21,040 bases of DNA from Clostridia bacterium (GCA_026001225.1 BNZQ01000032.1:1-21040), one strand, 5' to 3'. Shown: positions 13,717-21,040, counted from the first letter of the stretch. A program made the numbers and translations. Notes: generated from the letters alone by a model not told the origin.

Positions 13717-14934
13717 CTAAACAAGCTTTCCTTCTTCCTTAAATTCCGAGTACAGCGGGCTCATTTCGCGGCGTTTTTGCACGATATCCTTTAAAAGATC
13801 GATGCAAAAGTCCACCTCCCCGATCGTGTTGGACTTGCCGAACGAAACGCGCAACGCGCCCTGCGCGTCGGCGTGCGACAAGCCCATCGCCAACAGCACG
13901 TGGGAGGGTTCGAGCGAATCGCTGGCGCACGCGCTGCCGCTGCTGGCCGCGATGCCGCTTAAATCGAGAGAGGTCAACAGGCCCTCGGACTCGATAAACC
14001 GAAAGCCGACGTTGACCGTGCCGGGCAGAGTGCGTTCGGGGTCGCCGTTGACCGCCGTGTATTCGATTTCCTTGATTCGGTTCAGGAAATGCGTTTTCAG
14101 ACGTTTCAAATGGACGGCGCGGTTTTCGCGCTCTTTCGCCGCGATTTCGATCGCCGCGCCGAACCCGACGATCAACGGCACGTTGGAGGTGCCGCCCCGC
14201 CGGGAAAATTCCTGATGACCGCCGGGAATCAGTTTATCGATTTTTACGCCGCTCTTGATATACAGCGCGCCGATCCCTTTCGGGCCGTAAAATTTATGCG
14301 CGGACAGGCTCAACAGATCGACGCCCAATTTCTTGACGTCCAAATCCAAAACGCCCGCCGCCTGCACCGCGTCGGTGTGGAACAAAATTTTGCATTCGTT
14401 GCAGATTTTTGCGATTTCCGCGATCGGCTGAATCGCGCCGGTTTCGTTGTTCGCCGTCATGACGGAGACCAAAACCGTGTCGGGCCGCAACGCCTTTTGC
14501 AGCTTGTCCGTTCGAACGACGCCGAAAGCGTCCACATCGATATAGGTGATTTCAAAACCGCGTTTTTGCAATTGCTCGCACGTACTCATGATCGCGGCGT
14601 GTTCGATTTTGGTGGTCACGATATGCTTGCCCTTGGCGGCGTTGGCATAGGCCGCGCCCGTAAGCGCCCAAACGTCGGCTTCCGTACCGCCCGACGTGAA
14701 ATAAATCTCGTCCTTTTGGCGGGAATCCAACAGGCGGCAGCCCGCGTTCAGCGCGCGCGCCACACGGGCGCGGGCGTCCCCGACCGCTTTTGCCGCCTCG
14801 CGCCCGAACGAGTAGACCGTATTCGCCGCGTTGCCGAACGTGTCGCAAAAATAGGGCCTCATCGCCTCGAAAACCGCGGAATCGACGGGCGTCGTCGCCG
14901 CATGGTCGAAATAGATTCTTTGTATATTCTCCAT
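13717..14934 (-). CDS. iscS: Cysteine desulfurase (IscS/NifS type)
   Basis: PLP enzyme that removes sulfur from cysteine as a persulfide and hands it to IscU. At 405 residues it is full length. IYFDHAATTPVD (residues 7-18) is the N-terminal signature, SLSAHKFYGPKG carries the PLP lysine K214, and GSACAS carries the active cysteine C336 in the flexible loop. The order glyA-iscS-iscU on one strand supports a Fe-S role. The Shine-Dalgarno is weak (CAGGT) and lies close to a repeat-filled gap of 131 bases after glyA, so independent or attenuated expression is possible. No iscR-like regulator is in the window. The NifS name would serve equally well. Confidence 0.95.
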   Translation of the reverse strand: MENIQRIYFDHAATTPVDSAVFEAMRPYFCDTFGNAANTVYSFGREAAKAVGDARARVARALNAGCRLLDSRQKDEIYFTSGGTEADVWALTGAAYANAAKGKHIVTTKIEHAAIMSTCEQLQKRGFEITYIDVDAFGVVRTDKLQKALRPDTVLVSVMTANNETGAIQPIAEIAKICNECKILFHTDAVQAAGVLDLDVKKLGVDLLSLSAHKFYGPKGIGALYIKSGVKIDKLIPGGHQEFSRRGGTSNVPLIVGFGAAIEIAAKERENRAVHLKRLKTHFLNRIKEIEYTAVNGDPERTLPGTVNVGFRFIESEGLLTSLDLSGIAASSGSACASDSLEPSHVLLAMGLSHADAQGALRVSFGKSNTIGEVDFCIDLLKDIVQKRREMSPLYSEFKEEGKLV

Positions 14935-14957
14935 TTAATTACCTGCTCTTATATTAA

Positions 14958-15050
14958 GGGTTAGGGGGCAGGGGTTAGGGGATTCTTCATTCCCGGAAGA
15001 ATGACACCCGATACCTATTCCCTATTCCCTATTCCCTGCCCCCTGTTCCC
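14958..15050. repeat. G-tract/C-tract inverted repeat between glyA and iscS
   Basis: 14958-14981 reads GGGTTAGGGGGCAGGGGTTA then GGGG, four G tracts with 2-3 base loops on the plus strand. At 15020-15050 the complementary pattern CCCTATTCCCTATTCCCTGC then CCCCTGTTCCC gives five G tracts in the minus-strand transcript. The arms can pair with each other. Between them is CGGAAGAATGACAC, a GAATGAC repeat fragment. Confidence 0.6.
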
Positions 15051-15065
15051 TTTAATTGTCCATTG

Positions 15066-16304
15066 TCAATTGTACAAAGGGTATGCCTCGCACAATTCCT
15101 TTACCTCTTTCTTGACCGCGGGGATCGCGGCTTCCTTGTCGCGGATTACACGCACAATCAAATCGGCGATCGTTTTCATTTCCCTTTCGTTCATACCGCG
15201 CGTCGTCACCGAGGGCGTGCCGATCCGGACGCCGCTGGCCACGCTGGGCGCGAGCGTCTCGAACGGGATTGTGTTTTTGTTCAGCGTGATGTTCGCCTTG
15301 TCCAAAAGCACCTCGGTTTCCTTGCCCGTCGTCCCGCAAGCCGCGACGTTCAGCAACATAAGGTGCGTGTCCGTGCCGCCGCTGACCAGCTTCATGTCCT
15401 GCCGGATAAAGGCGTCGGCCAAAGCCGCCGCGTTCGCAAGAACCTGCCGCTGGTACGTCTTAAATTCGGGCGACGAGGCTTCCTTTAAGGCGACGGCCTT
15501 CGCCGCGATGATATGTAACAGCGGGCCGCCCTGAATGCCGGGGAAAACGACCTTGTCCACCGCTTTCGCGTGCTTTTCCTTGCACAAAATCAAACCGCTG
15601 CGCGGACCGCGCAGGGTTTTATGCGTCGTCGTCGTCACGATATCGGCGTAGGGCACGGGGCTTTCGTGCAAGCCCGCCGCCACCAAACCCGCGATATGCG
15701 CCATATCCACCATGAAATACGCGCCTACGCTGTCGGCGATCGCTTTCATCCGTTTGAAATCCAGCTTGCGCGGGTACGCGCTCGCGCCGGCGAGAAGCAT
15801 TTGCGGCTTATGGATCAACGCCTCGTTCTGCAGGCGGTCATAGTCGATCGTTTCGGCTCCTTCCGATACGCCGTAGGACACGATTTTATAGTCCTGCCCC
15901 GAAAAGCTGACCGGCGCGCCGTGCGTCAGATGCCCGCCGTTGGCCAAACTCAAAGCCAAAACGGTATCGCCGTGCTTGACCAACGCGCGGTAGGCGGCCA
16001 TGTTCGCGGACGAGCCGCAATGCGGTTGGACGTTGGCGTGCTCCGCGCCGAACAGCGATTTGGCGCGCTCGATCGCGAGGTTTTCCACCTCGTCCACGAA
16101 TTCGCAGCCGCCGTAATACCGCCGTCCGGGATAGCCCTCGGCGTATTTATTGGTCAAGTGACTGCCCGCGGCCGCAAGCACCGCTTCGGAGACGAAGTTC
16201 TCGCTGGCGATCAGCTCCAAATTGCCCTGCTGACGGCGCAGCTCCTTCATCATCATTTCAAAAAGTTCCGGATCGGCTTTTTTGACGACCGTGTAATCTA
16301 ACAT
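15066..16304 (-). CDS. glyA: Serine hydroxymethyltransferase
   Basis: Cytoplasmic PLP enzyme converting serine and tetrahydrofolate to glycine and 5,10-methylene-tetrahydrofolate, the main entry of one-carbon units. 412 residues is normal. [15 protein letters not shown] (28-42), [20 protein letters not shown] (54-73), [13 protein letters not shown], and [14 protein letters not shown] with the PLP lysine K229 are all present. ACGGAGGA lies about 9 bases before the ATG. It starts 60 bases after trxA on the same strand, so it is probably co-transcribed from upstream. Confidence 0.97.
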   Translation of the reverse strand: MLDYTVVKKADPELFEMMMKELRRQQGNLELIASENFVSEAVLAAAGSHLTNKYAEGYPGRRYYGGCEFVDEVENLAIERAKSLFGAEHANVQPHCGSSANMAAYRALVKHGDTVLALSLANGGHLTHGAPVSFSGQDYKIVSYGVSEGAETIDYDRLQNEALIHKPQMLLAGASAYPRKLDFKRMKAIADSVGAYFMVDMAHIAGLVAAGLHESPVPYADIVTTTTHKTLRGPRSGLILCKEKHAKAVDKVVFPGIQGGPLLHIIAAKAVALKEASSPEFKTYQRQVLANAAALADAFIRQDMKLVSGGTDTHLMLLNVAACGTTGKETEVLLDKANITLNKNTIPFETLAPSVASGVRIGTPSVTTRGMNEREMKTIADLIVRVIRDKEAAIPAVKKEVKELCEAYPLYN

Positions 16305-16364
16305 TTTATGGTTCCTCCGTTATAACAATGCACAATTGTTGTTTTTTCCTTAATTGACGGGCCG

Positions 16365-16688
16365 TTAAATCAGTTTGTCGATGATTTGAACAAGAAACGC
16401 CTTATTCCTCATGCCGACGACCTTTTCGGCCAGTTGCCCGTCCTTGAAAAGCAGTAGGGTCGGAATGCTCATAATCCCGTAGGTGTCCTGAGCGAATTTG
16501 CCGTTGTCGTCCACGTTGACCTTGCCGACCTTTAATTTACCGGCGTATTCGCGAGCCAACTCCTCGACGATCGGCGCAATCGCCTTGCAAGGGCCGCACC
16601 ACGGCGCCCAAAAATCCATAAGGACAACGCCCTCTTTGGTGAACTCGGCGAACTCGTCGGCCGACAATTCGGTTACATGTTCAGACAT
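16365..16688 (-). CDS. trxA: Thioredoxin
   Basis: A 107-residue dithiol reductase with the intact active site FWAPWCGPCK (cysteines 31 and 34) and the cis-proline motif SIPTLLLFKDGQ. It is of normal length for bacterial thioredoxin 1. Its ATG lies within the end of the upstream RseC-like gene (ATGTCTGA, 8-base overlap), the layout of translational coupling. That neighbour is itself a redox-associated membrane protein, so the two may act together on thiol reduction. Confidence 0.96.
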   Translation of the reverse strand: MSEHVTELSADEFAEFTKEGVVLMDFWAPWCGPCKAIAPIVEELAREYAGKLKVGKVNVDDNGKFAQDTYGIMSIPTLLLFKDGQLAEKVVGMRNKAFLVQIIDKLI

Positions 16689-17100
16689 TTTGTGATTCCT
16701 CCATATTGATGATCTTGATCATTTTCGGTTTTAATCGTTTTCTTTTAAAATATTTCGCGTCCAACACGGCGGCCAACGCGAAAGCCGCGCCCACCGCGCC
16801 CAAAGCCGCGCCGAACTGTATCCTTTGATCCATGCCCCACGTGACCATAAAGGCGACCAACGCCGCCGCGATCGGCAGAACATAGACGATCAGCGTCGCA
16901 ATCGACAGCGCGGCCGTACTCAAATCCACGATCACCGTGTCGCCCGCCTTTGCGTTCGCCGTGTTTTCCAACGTGTAGTCGATATACATATTCCTTTTGC
17001 TCATGCACATGTTACAGCTTTCGCAGGACGCTTTGCGGTCAAAGCGCACCACCGCCCGACCGTCGGGCTTGATTTTGGTTACCTTTCCGGTTTCGTTCAT
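16681..17100 (-). CDS. RseC/SoxR-reducer family membrane protein
   Basis: A 139-residue protein starting MNETGKVTKI. I chose the ATG at 17100 because GGAG precedes it by 5 bases and the family begins there; the frame stays open upstream to 17157, into the end of hisS. A small N-terminal beta domain holds CESCNMC (C26, C29, C32), matching the cysteine cluster of RseC proteins. Two membrane helices follow (about 58-87 and 95-115), then a basic cytoplasmic end. In proteobacteria RseC works with Rnf complexes to reduce SoxR; in Firmicutes the partner is unsettled. It overlaps trxA by 8 bases. Confidence 0.83.
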   Translation of the reverse strand: MNETGKVTKIKPDGRAVVRFDRKASCESCNMCMSKRNMYIDYTLENTANAKAGDTVIVDLSTAALSIATLIVYVLPIAAALVAFMVTWGMDQRIQFGAALGAVGAAFALAAVLDAKYFKRKRLKPKMIKIINMEESQNV

Positions 17101-17110
17101 ACGCGCTCCG

Positions 17111-18499
17111 TCATAGGATAGCTTTGAGAAGCAGGCCTTTAAGAGAGGAATATCCAAATTCGACGGGACTCTCTATGCCCGTTTTAAGATTTCTTTGCGT
17201 CAACGCATTTAATTTCACTTCGTCGCCGCCGATAACGACCGCGTTTTTCGCGTTTGCCCTGTCCGCCGCCTTGAACTGCGCCTTGACGCTCCGATTCAAA
17301 TGGTCGAAGTCGACCGATTTGCCCTGTTGCCGCACCTCCTCCGCCACTTGATAAACTATTTTTGCTATTAACTCGTTCGGATTGACATCGGCAACTCTCC
17401 GCTCCAAATCGTCGAAGTCGACCGATTTGCCTTGTTGCCGCAACTCCTCCGCCGCTTTACGAGCTATTTCTTCTATTTGGTCCTTGCTCATAGGGACGTC
17501 GACGCGAATCAAATAGTAATCCGGCGCTTCGTCCGCGTTTTTCAACAATCCGTCCGCCTCCATGACGTTTAACAACCGCTCGATGCCCATGCCGAAGCCC
17601 ACGGCGGGTTCGGGATTGCCGCCCACCTCTTCGACCAAACGGTCGTACCGCCCGCCGCCGCAAACAGTGCCCTGCGCGCGCTCGGAATCCGCGACGAACT
17701 CGAACACCGTCCGATTGTAATAATCGAGGCCGCGCACGATATAGGGATTGACCTTGTACGCGACGCCGTAAATCTTCAGCAGGCTTTGCAAGCCTGAAAA
17801 ATGCTCCTTGCAGTCGTGGCACAGATAATCCGTGATATGCGGCGCGGCCTCGGTGATCTCCTTGCAGGCAGCCTCCTTGCAATCCAAAATCCGCAAGGGA
17901 TTCTTTTCAAACCGCGCGTTACAGGCGGGGCACATTTTCGGTAACCGCTCCTTTAAATATGCCCGTAACGCTTCGTTATAAACCTTTCGGCAGTCGGGAC
18001 AGCCCACGCTGTTGATATGCAGAGCCAAGCTTTTGATGCCCAAACGATATAGCAATGACCGCGCGATCAGGATCGCCTCGGCGTCGATCGAGGGCGCGGA
18101 CGCGCCGTACAACTCGACGCCGAACTGCCGATGCTCGCGCAACCGCCCCGCCTGCGGCCGCTCATAGCGGTATACGGGCGTGATATAGTACATTTTCAGC
18201 GGCTTGGGTTCGTTGGCCAGACCGTTTTCGACATAGGCGCGCGCGACACCCGCCGTCCCCTCCGGTTTCAGCGTGATACTGCGGCCGCCCTTGTCGGTAA
18301 AGGTGTACATTTCCTTGTTGACGATATCGGTCGTTTCCCCCACGCCGCGCAAAAACAAATCCGTATGCTCGAAGTTGGGCGTGCGGATTTCCCGCAAATT
18401 GTAGAGGCGCGCCGTTTCGCGGGCGGCATTTTCGACAAAATGCCACTTGCCCGCGTCGGCGGGCAGAATGTCTATGGTACCTTTGGGGCGTGTTATCAT
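17111..18499 (-). CDS. hisS: Histidyl-tRNA synthetase with duplicated anticodon-domain segment
   Basis: Class II synthetase charging tRNA-His. Motif 2 (YRYERPQAGRLREHRQFGVE), the histidine-binding GLDYYNRTVFEF and CGGGRYDRL, and motif 3 (AVGFGMGIERL) are intact. Four Cys pairs between (CPDC, CPAC and so on) are usual in Firmicutes enzymes. At 462 residues it is about 40 longer than typical. The surplus lies in the C-terminal anticodon-binding domain, where EELRQQGKSVDFDDLERRV is followed 36 residues later by EEVRQQGKSVDFDHLNRSV. In DNA the two copies are offset by exactly 108 bases. No good Shine-Dalgarno precedes the ATG at 18499 (CTTAAATAAAG), even though MITRPKGTIDILP is the right family start. 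Confidence 0.95.
   Translation of the reverse strand: MITRPKGTIDILPADAGKWHFVENAARETARLYNLREIRTPNFEHTDLFLRGVGETTDIVNKEMYTFTDKGGRSITLKPEGTAGVARAYVENGLANEPKPLKMYYITPVYRYERPQAGRLREHRQFGVELYGASAPSIDAEAILIARSLLYRLGIKSLALHINSVGCPDCRKVYNEALRAYLKERLPKMCPACNARFEKNPLRILDCKEAACKEITEAAPHITDYLCHDCKEHFSGLQSLLKIYGVAYKVNPYIVRGLDYYNRTVFEFVADSERAQGTVCGGGRYDRLVEEVGGNPEPAVGFGMGIERLLNVMEADGLLKNADEAPDYYLIRVDVPMSKDQIEEIARKAAEELRQQGKSVDFDDLERRVADVNPNELIAKIVYQVAEEVRQQGKSVDFDHLNRSVKAQFKAADRANAKNAVVIGGDEVKLNALTQRNLKTGIESPVEFGYSSLKGLLLKAIL
17286..17467 (-). repeat. 108-bp tandem in-frame duplication inside hisS
   Basis: 17303-17346 and 17411-17454 match at 42 of 44 positions and are offset by 108 bases (36 codons). Similarity fades on both sides (8 of 10 for the ten bases just before). 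The encoded unit spans part of a helix, the QQGKSVDFD strand, and DLxRxV. Confidence 0.85.
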
Positions 18500-18510
18500 C
18501 TTTATTTAAG

Positions 18511-18638
18511 TGAAAACTGAAAACTGAAAATTATGGATTTATCGAAAAGACACTTTTATTATGCCGTAAGTTCCTTACCCGCCGACAAAGCCGCTTTGAC
18601 GCATATTCGACCGAAATTTTCAGTTTTCAATTTTCAGT
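18511..18638. repeat. 128-bp element with AACTGAAAA-type inverted ends
   Basis: TGAAAACTGAAAACTGAAAA at 18511-18530 is inverted at 18617-18638 with one mismatch over about 22 bases. The arms are built from repeats of GAAAACT. It fills the gap between hslU and hisS, including the hisS leader. Confidence 0.6.
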
Positions 18639-18644
18639 GTTCCG

Positions 18645-18690
18645 TTACGAAGTACATTCTTTAAGAATTTTTAAAGAATGTACTTCGTAA
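18645..18690 (-). repeat. Inverted copy of the last 20 bases of hslU
   Basis: Bases 18671-18690, the last hslU codons and stop (TTACGAAGTACATTCTTTAA read on the minus strand), are exactly inverted at 18645-18664 after a 6-base loop. The resulting 20-bp perfect hairpin follows the stop directly. No T run follows, so it is not a standard terminator, but it must fold tightly at the mRNA 3' end. Confidence 0.8.
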
Positions 18691-19990
18691 GATCGTGTTT
18701 CTTGACCGTGCCTTTCAAATGCTCTTTCACATAGGCGCGGTCGATTTTGACCTCGGTTTCGGGGTGTTGACCGTCCGCGTTAAAGGAAATATCTTCGAGC
18801 AGCAGCTCGATGATATTGTGCAGGCGGCGCGCGCCGATATTCTCGCTCGTTTCGTTTTCCAACACGGACACGGCGGCGATCTCGTCCACGGCGTCGGCCG
18901 TAAACGTCAATTTGATATTGTCCACCGACAGCAGGTGCGCGTATTGCCGCGTGATCGCGTTCTCCGGAATCGTCAAAATATCCACGAAATCCTTGTGCTT
19001 TAAGCTGTCCAATTCGACCTTGACCGGAAAGCGGCCCTGCAATTCGGGAATCAAGTCCTCCGGTTTGGATATATGAAACGCGCCGCTCGCGATAAACAGA
19101 ATAAAGTCGGTTTTGACCGGCCCGTATTTGGTGATGACCGTGCTGCCCTCGACGATCGGCAGAATGTCGCGCTGAACGCCCTCGCGCGAAACATCGTGCC
19201 CGCCGCCCTGATTGCTCCGCGCGGCTATTTTGTCGATCTCGTCGATAAAGATAATGCCGTCCTGCTCCGCGCGTCGCACCGCCTCGGTCGTGATCGCGTC
19301 GTTGTCGATCAGCTTGTCGCCCTCCTCGGCAATCATCAAATCCAAGGCTTCCTTGACGGTCATTTTGCGCTTTTTCTTCTTTTTGCCGCCAAACAAGCCG
19401 CCCATCATGTCGCCGATATTGATCATCTCCATACCGCCGCCCGGCATCAACTCCATGGGCTTCGGACGGTCGGTCACGTCGATTTCGATTTGCAATTTAT
19501 CCAACGCGCCGCTCCGCAACTGGTCGGCGACCTCGGATTTGATCAGCGGTTCGGGCGTGTCCACCGACCGCGCTTTACGGTCATGCACCAAAATATCGAT
19601 GATGCGGGCCTCCGCCGACGCTCGCGCCTTGCCCTCGACCTCGCGGAATTTCTCCTCGCGCACCAAACGCACCGCCACCTCGGTCAGGTCGCGGATCATC
19701 GACTCGCAGTCCCGCCCGACATAACCGACCTCGGTATACTTCGTCGCCTCCACCTTGATAAAGGGCGCCTTGACGAGCCTCGCCAAACGACGGGCGATTT
19801 CGGTTTTGCCCACGCCGGTCGGCCCTTTCATCAGGATATTTTTGGGCGTGATTTCCTCCCGCACCGCGTCGGGCAGTTGGCTCCGGCGGTAACGGTTGCG
19901 CAGAGAAACCGCCACGGCCCGTTTGGCGGCGGCTTGCCCGATAATAAAGCGGTCGAGCTCCAACATGATTTGTTTCGGTGAAAGGTCCAT
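18671..19990 (-). CDS. hslU: HslU, ATPase subunit of the HslUV protease
   Basis: AAA+ unfoldase that feeds substrates into the HslV chamber. 439 residues, beginning MDLSPKQIMLELDRFIIGQ as in relatives. Walker A GPTGVGKT (56-63), Walker B GIIFIDEID, the I domain between them with a Lys-rich GGKKKKKRK, and the sensor/arginine region near ISKPEDLIPELQGRFPVKV are visible. The C terminus LTKYIL fits the conserved tail that inserts into HslV. AAAGGA lies about 7 bases before the ATG. It follows hslV; a 124-128 bp palindromic element and a 15-bp hairpin occupy the 223-base gap. Confidence 0.96.
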   Translation of the reverse strand: MDLSPKQIMLELDRFIIGQAAAKRAVAVSLRNRYRRSQLPDAVREEITPKNILMKGPTGVGKTEIARRLARLVKAPFIKVEATKYTEVGYVGRDCESMIRDLTEVAVRLVREEKFREVEGKARASAEARIIDILVHDRKARSVDTPEPLIKSEVADQLRSGALDKLQIEIDVTDRPKPMELMPGGGMEMINIGDMMGGLFGGKKKKKRKMTVKEALDLMIAEEGDKLIDNDAITTEAVRRAEQDGIIFIDEIDKIAARSNQGGGHDVSREGVQRDILPIVEGSTVITKYGPVKTDFILFIASGAFHISKPEDLIPELQGRFPVKVELDSLKHKDFVDILTIPENAITRQYAHLLSVDNIKLTFTADAVDEIAAVSVLENETSENIGARRLHNIIELLLEDISFNADGQHPETEVKIDRAYVKEHLKGTVKKHDLTKYIL

Positions 19991-20013
19991 ATTTAAATCC
20001 TTTTTTATTTTTT

Positions 20014-20045
20014 GCGGAAAAACTTTTTAGAAAAAGTTTTTCCGC
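20014..20045 (-). promoter_or_regulatory. 15-bp hairpin just upstream of hslU
   Basis: GCGGAAAAACTTTTT and AAAAAGTTTTTCCGC form a perfect 15-bp stem with a two-base loop. In the minus-strand transcript it lies 24 bases before the hslU ATG and is followed by an A-rich stretch, not by T. It may stabilise or process the hslU message. Confidence 0.5.
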
Positions 20046-20092
20046 GCCTTTTCAAAAATTTGAGTTTCAATATTATACGTTTGTTCAAAGCG

Positions 20093-20220
20093 GGTTTAAC
20101 GACATAGATACGGCATCAGACGGACAGCTGGCGAGGACAACGACGGGAGCGTAGTCAACCTACGTGACCGAGGAGGACAAGCACGCAGTCCGTATCACGC
20201 CGTATCTATGTCGTTAAACC
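20093..20220 (-). repeat. 124-nt palindromic element, copy E2 (22-bp arms)
   Basis: Perfect 22-bp terminal inverted repeats (20093-20114 and 20199-20220). The 124-nt unit from TTTAAC to GTTAAA is 20095-20218, the same length as E1 at 10877-11000. On the minus strand it contains the core CTCGGTCACGTAGGTTGACT with the stem GTAG..CTAC and then GCTCCC. Its leading TTTAAC supplies the TAA stop of hslV. Confidence 0.8.
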
Positions 20221-20747
20221 GTTTCCACGGTTATATTCCCGTTCGTAAATATGCAAATTTGACCCGCGATTTCGATCGCCTTTTTCGCGATATCCTTCGC
20301 GCCCAAGCCGGTTTCGTTCATCAGCGCGCGCGCCGCCGCCAAGGCGTAATTGCCGCCGCTGCCGATCGCGCACACGCCGTCCTCCGGATCGATCACGTCG
20401 CCCATGCCGTCGATGATCAGCAGGGACTCGACGTCGGCAACGATCATCTGCGCTTCGAGCCGACGCAAAAACTTGTCGCCCCGCCACATCCGAGCCAGCT
20501 CCACCGCGCCGCGCATCAGGTTGCCGCTGTATTTTTGCAGCATTTCCTCGAAACGCTCGCTCAACGTGAACGCGTCGGCGACCGAGCCCGCAAAGCCCGT
20601 GACGACCTTGCCGTCAAAAATGCGGCGCACCTTAATCGCGTTGTTCTTTAAGACGACGCTTTGGCCGCCGGTCACCTGTCCGTCGCCCGCGATCGCCGTC
20701 ACGCCGTCGCGCTTTACCGCGACGATTGTCGTTCCGTGAAGTTCCAT
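20214..20747 (-). CDS. hslV: HslV, proteolytic subunit of the HslUV protease
   Basis: Threonine protease forming a dodecamer that degrades proteins unfolded by HslU. 177 residues. The N-terminal nucleophile is a Thr of the TTIVAV motif at residue 6, after a five-residue propeptide MELHG that must be removed, as in Bacillus HslV/CodW. VAGDGQVT-like [36 protein letters not shown] and [16 protein letters not shown] are all conserved. AAAGGCGG lies about 9 bases before the ATG. The stop codon is contributed by a palindromic element. hslU follows. The codY and xerC genes often found with it in Firmicutes are not beside it here. Confidence 0.96.
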   Translation of the reverse strand: MELHGTTIVAVKRDGVTAIAGDGQVTGGQSVVLKNNAIKVRRIFDGKVVTGFAGSVADAFTLSERFEEMLQKYSGNLMRGAVELARMWRGDKFLRRLEAQMIVADVESLLIIDGMGDVIDPEDGVCAIGSGGNYALAAARALMNETGLGAKDIAKKAIEIAGQICIFTNGNITVETV

Positions 20748-20848
20748 ATAGTATTACCGCCTTTCGATTCTCTGAAACCAAGCCGCAGCGTAAAATTATT
20801 CGCCGCGACCGTCATAAGCTTTGGATAGTATATCGGATAATCGTCACT

Positions 20849-20878
20849 ATTATATCACAAATCGGAATGAAATGTAAA
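20849..20878 (-). promoter_or_regulatory. hslV promoter
   Basis: On the minus strand TTTACA (20873-20878) and TATAAT (20849-20854) are 18 bases apart. The leader would be about 95 bases. It could drive the whole leftward run hslV-hslU and perhaps beyond. Confidence 0.7.
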
Positions 20879-20974
20879 GGATATGAGCGGCGGTAGAACA
20901 CAAAATAATTTTAGGGCAAGTTGTAAAATGGAGAGCAACGGGACAAGAGAAGACCCACGAGGTTGATTCTTTGG

Positions 20975-20980
20975 TACAAT
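20975..20980 (+). promoter_or_regulatory. Possible extended -10 promoter of the truncated gene
   Basis: TGGTACAAT at 20972-20980 fits a TGn-extended -10 box; no good -35 is visible. It lies about 42 bases before the GTG start at 21023. Confidence 0.35.
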
Positions 20981-21022
20981 AGTGTTGAAGAGGCACAAAA
21001 AGTATCAAAGGAGGGACCTAAC

Positions 21023-21040
21023 GTGGGTCAAGAAGATTGT
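21023..21040 (+). CDS. Start of an unidentified gene, cut by the window edge
   Basis: GTG at 21023 is preceded by AAGGAGG at 8 bases. Six codons are visible, giving MGQEDC, too few to name. The long non-coding approach (GGGCAAG at 20913 onward) and the position at the sequence edge make a mobile-element transposase one possibility, but nothing proves it. Confidence 0.5.

Noticed and set aside
18500..18670. T-box leader before hisS
   Set aside because: The gap is taken up by an inverted-repeat element and a hairpin. It has no T-box sequence, no terminator, and is too short.
19073..19981. 302-codon open frame antisense to hslU, with similar ones opposite iscS, glyA and trkH
   Set aside because: All mirror well-supported genes, contain low-complexity Arg/His runs, and have no ribosome site.

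Overview
The window looks like a piece of a Bacillota chromosome, most likely from a spore-forming member of the Clostridia. The evidence is strong Shine-Dalgarno sites (AAGGAGG type), a CotF-type spore coat protein, a Bacillus-like HslV with a short propeptide, a Firmicutes-type HisRS with zinc-ribbon cysteines, a YrzB-like DUF1292 protein next to RuvX, and KtrAB-type potassium uptake. The genes are moderately GC-rich. A Nudix gene and an insertion-sequence block are clearly AT-richer. The species cannot be named from this sequence.

Layout. (1) 1-2092 (+): a potassium uptake pair, trkH/ktrB-like then ktrA-like. The first 100 bases are an exact inverted copy of the start of the ktrA-like gene and cut off the 5' end of the transporter gene, which looks like a rearrangement or an assembly/amplification chimera at a contig edge. 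(2) 2154-2627: AT-rich Nudix hydrolase. (3) 2765-3931 (-): iron-type alcohol dehydrogenase, possibly leaderless and apparently missing one metal-ligand histidine. (4) 4019-5065: a 13-bp-arm palindrome split by a frameshifted 779-bp IS1-family element and a 223-bp miniature relative. (5) 5225-10364 (-): pgi, and upstream of it a 1219-residue membrane-anchored surface protein of repeated beta-sandwich-like modules. (6) 10556-11655 (+): very basic small ORF, small coat-like protein, CotF, small membrane protein. (7) 11711-12585 (-): ruvX followed by a DUF1292 protein with a Cys/His-rich tail. (8) 12737-12919 (+): YtxH-like small protein. (9) 13051-20747 (-): co-oriented housekeeping run hslV-hslU-hisS-rseC-like-trxA-glyA-iscS-iscU (protein quality control, histidyl-tRNA charging, thiol redox, one-carbon metabolism, Fe-S assembly). 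(10) 20748-21040: hslV promoter region, then the first six codons of an unidentified rightward gene.

The genes are mostly ordinary; the gaps between them are not. They hold several palindromic or inverted-repeat elements about 120-128 bp long. Two of them (10877-11000 on + and 20095-20218 on -) are both 124 nt, share a core, show compensatory changes in two stems, and sit on the sense strand at a stop codon. I regard this pair as the best candidate for something undescribed. Other oddities are a 108-bp in-frame duplication inside hisS, an inverted copy of the last 20 bases of hslU, three 10-bp-phased repeats next to the promoter of the large surface protein, and a G-tract/C-tract inverted repeat between glyA and iscS.
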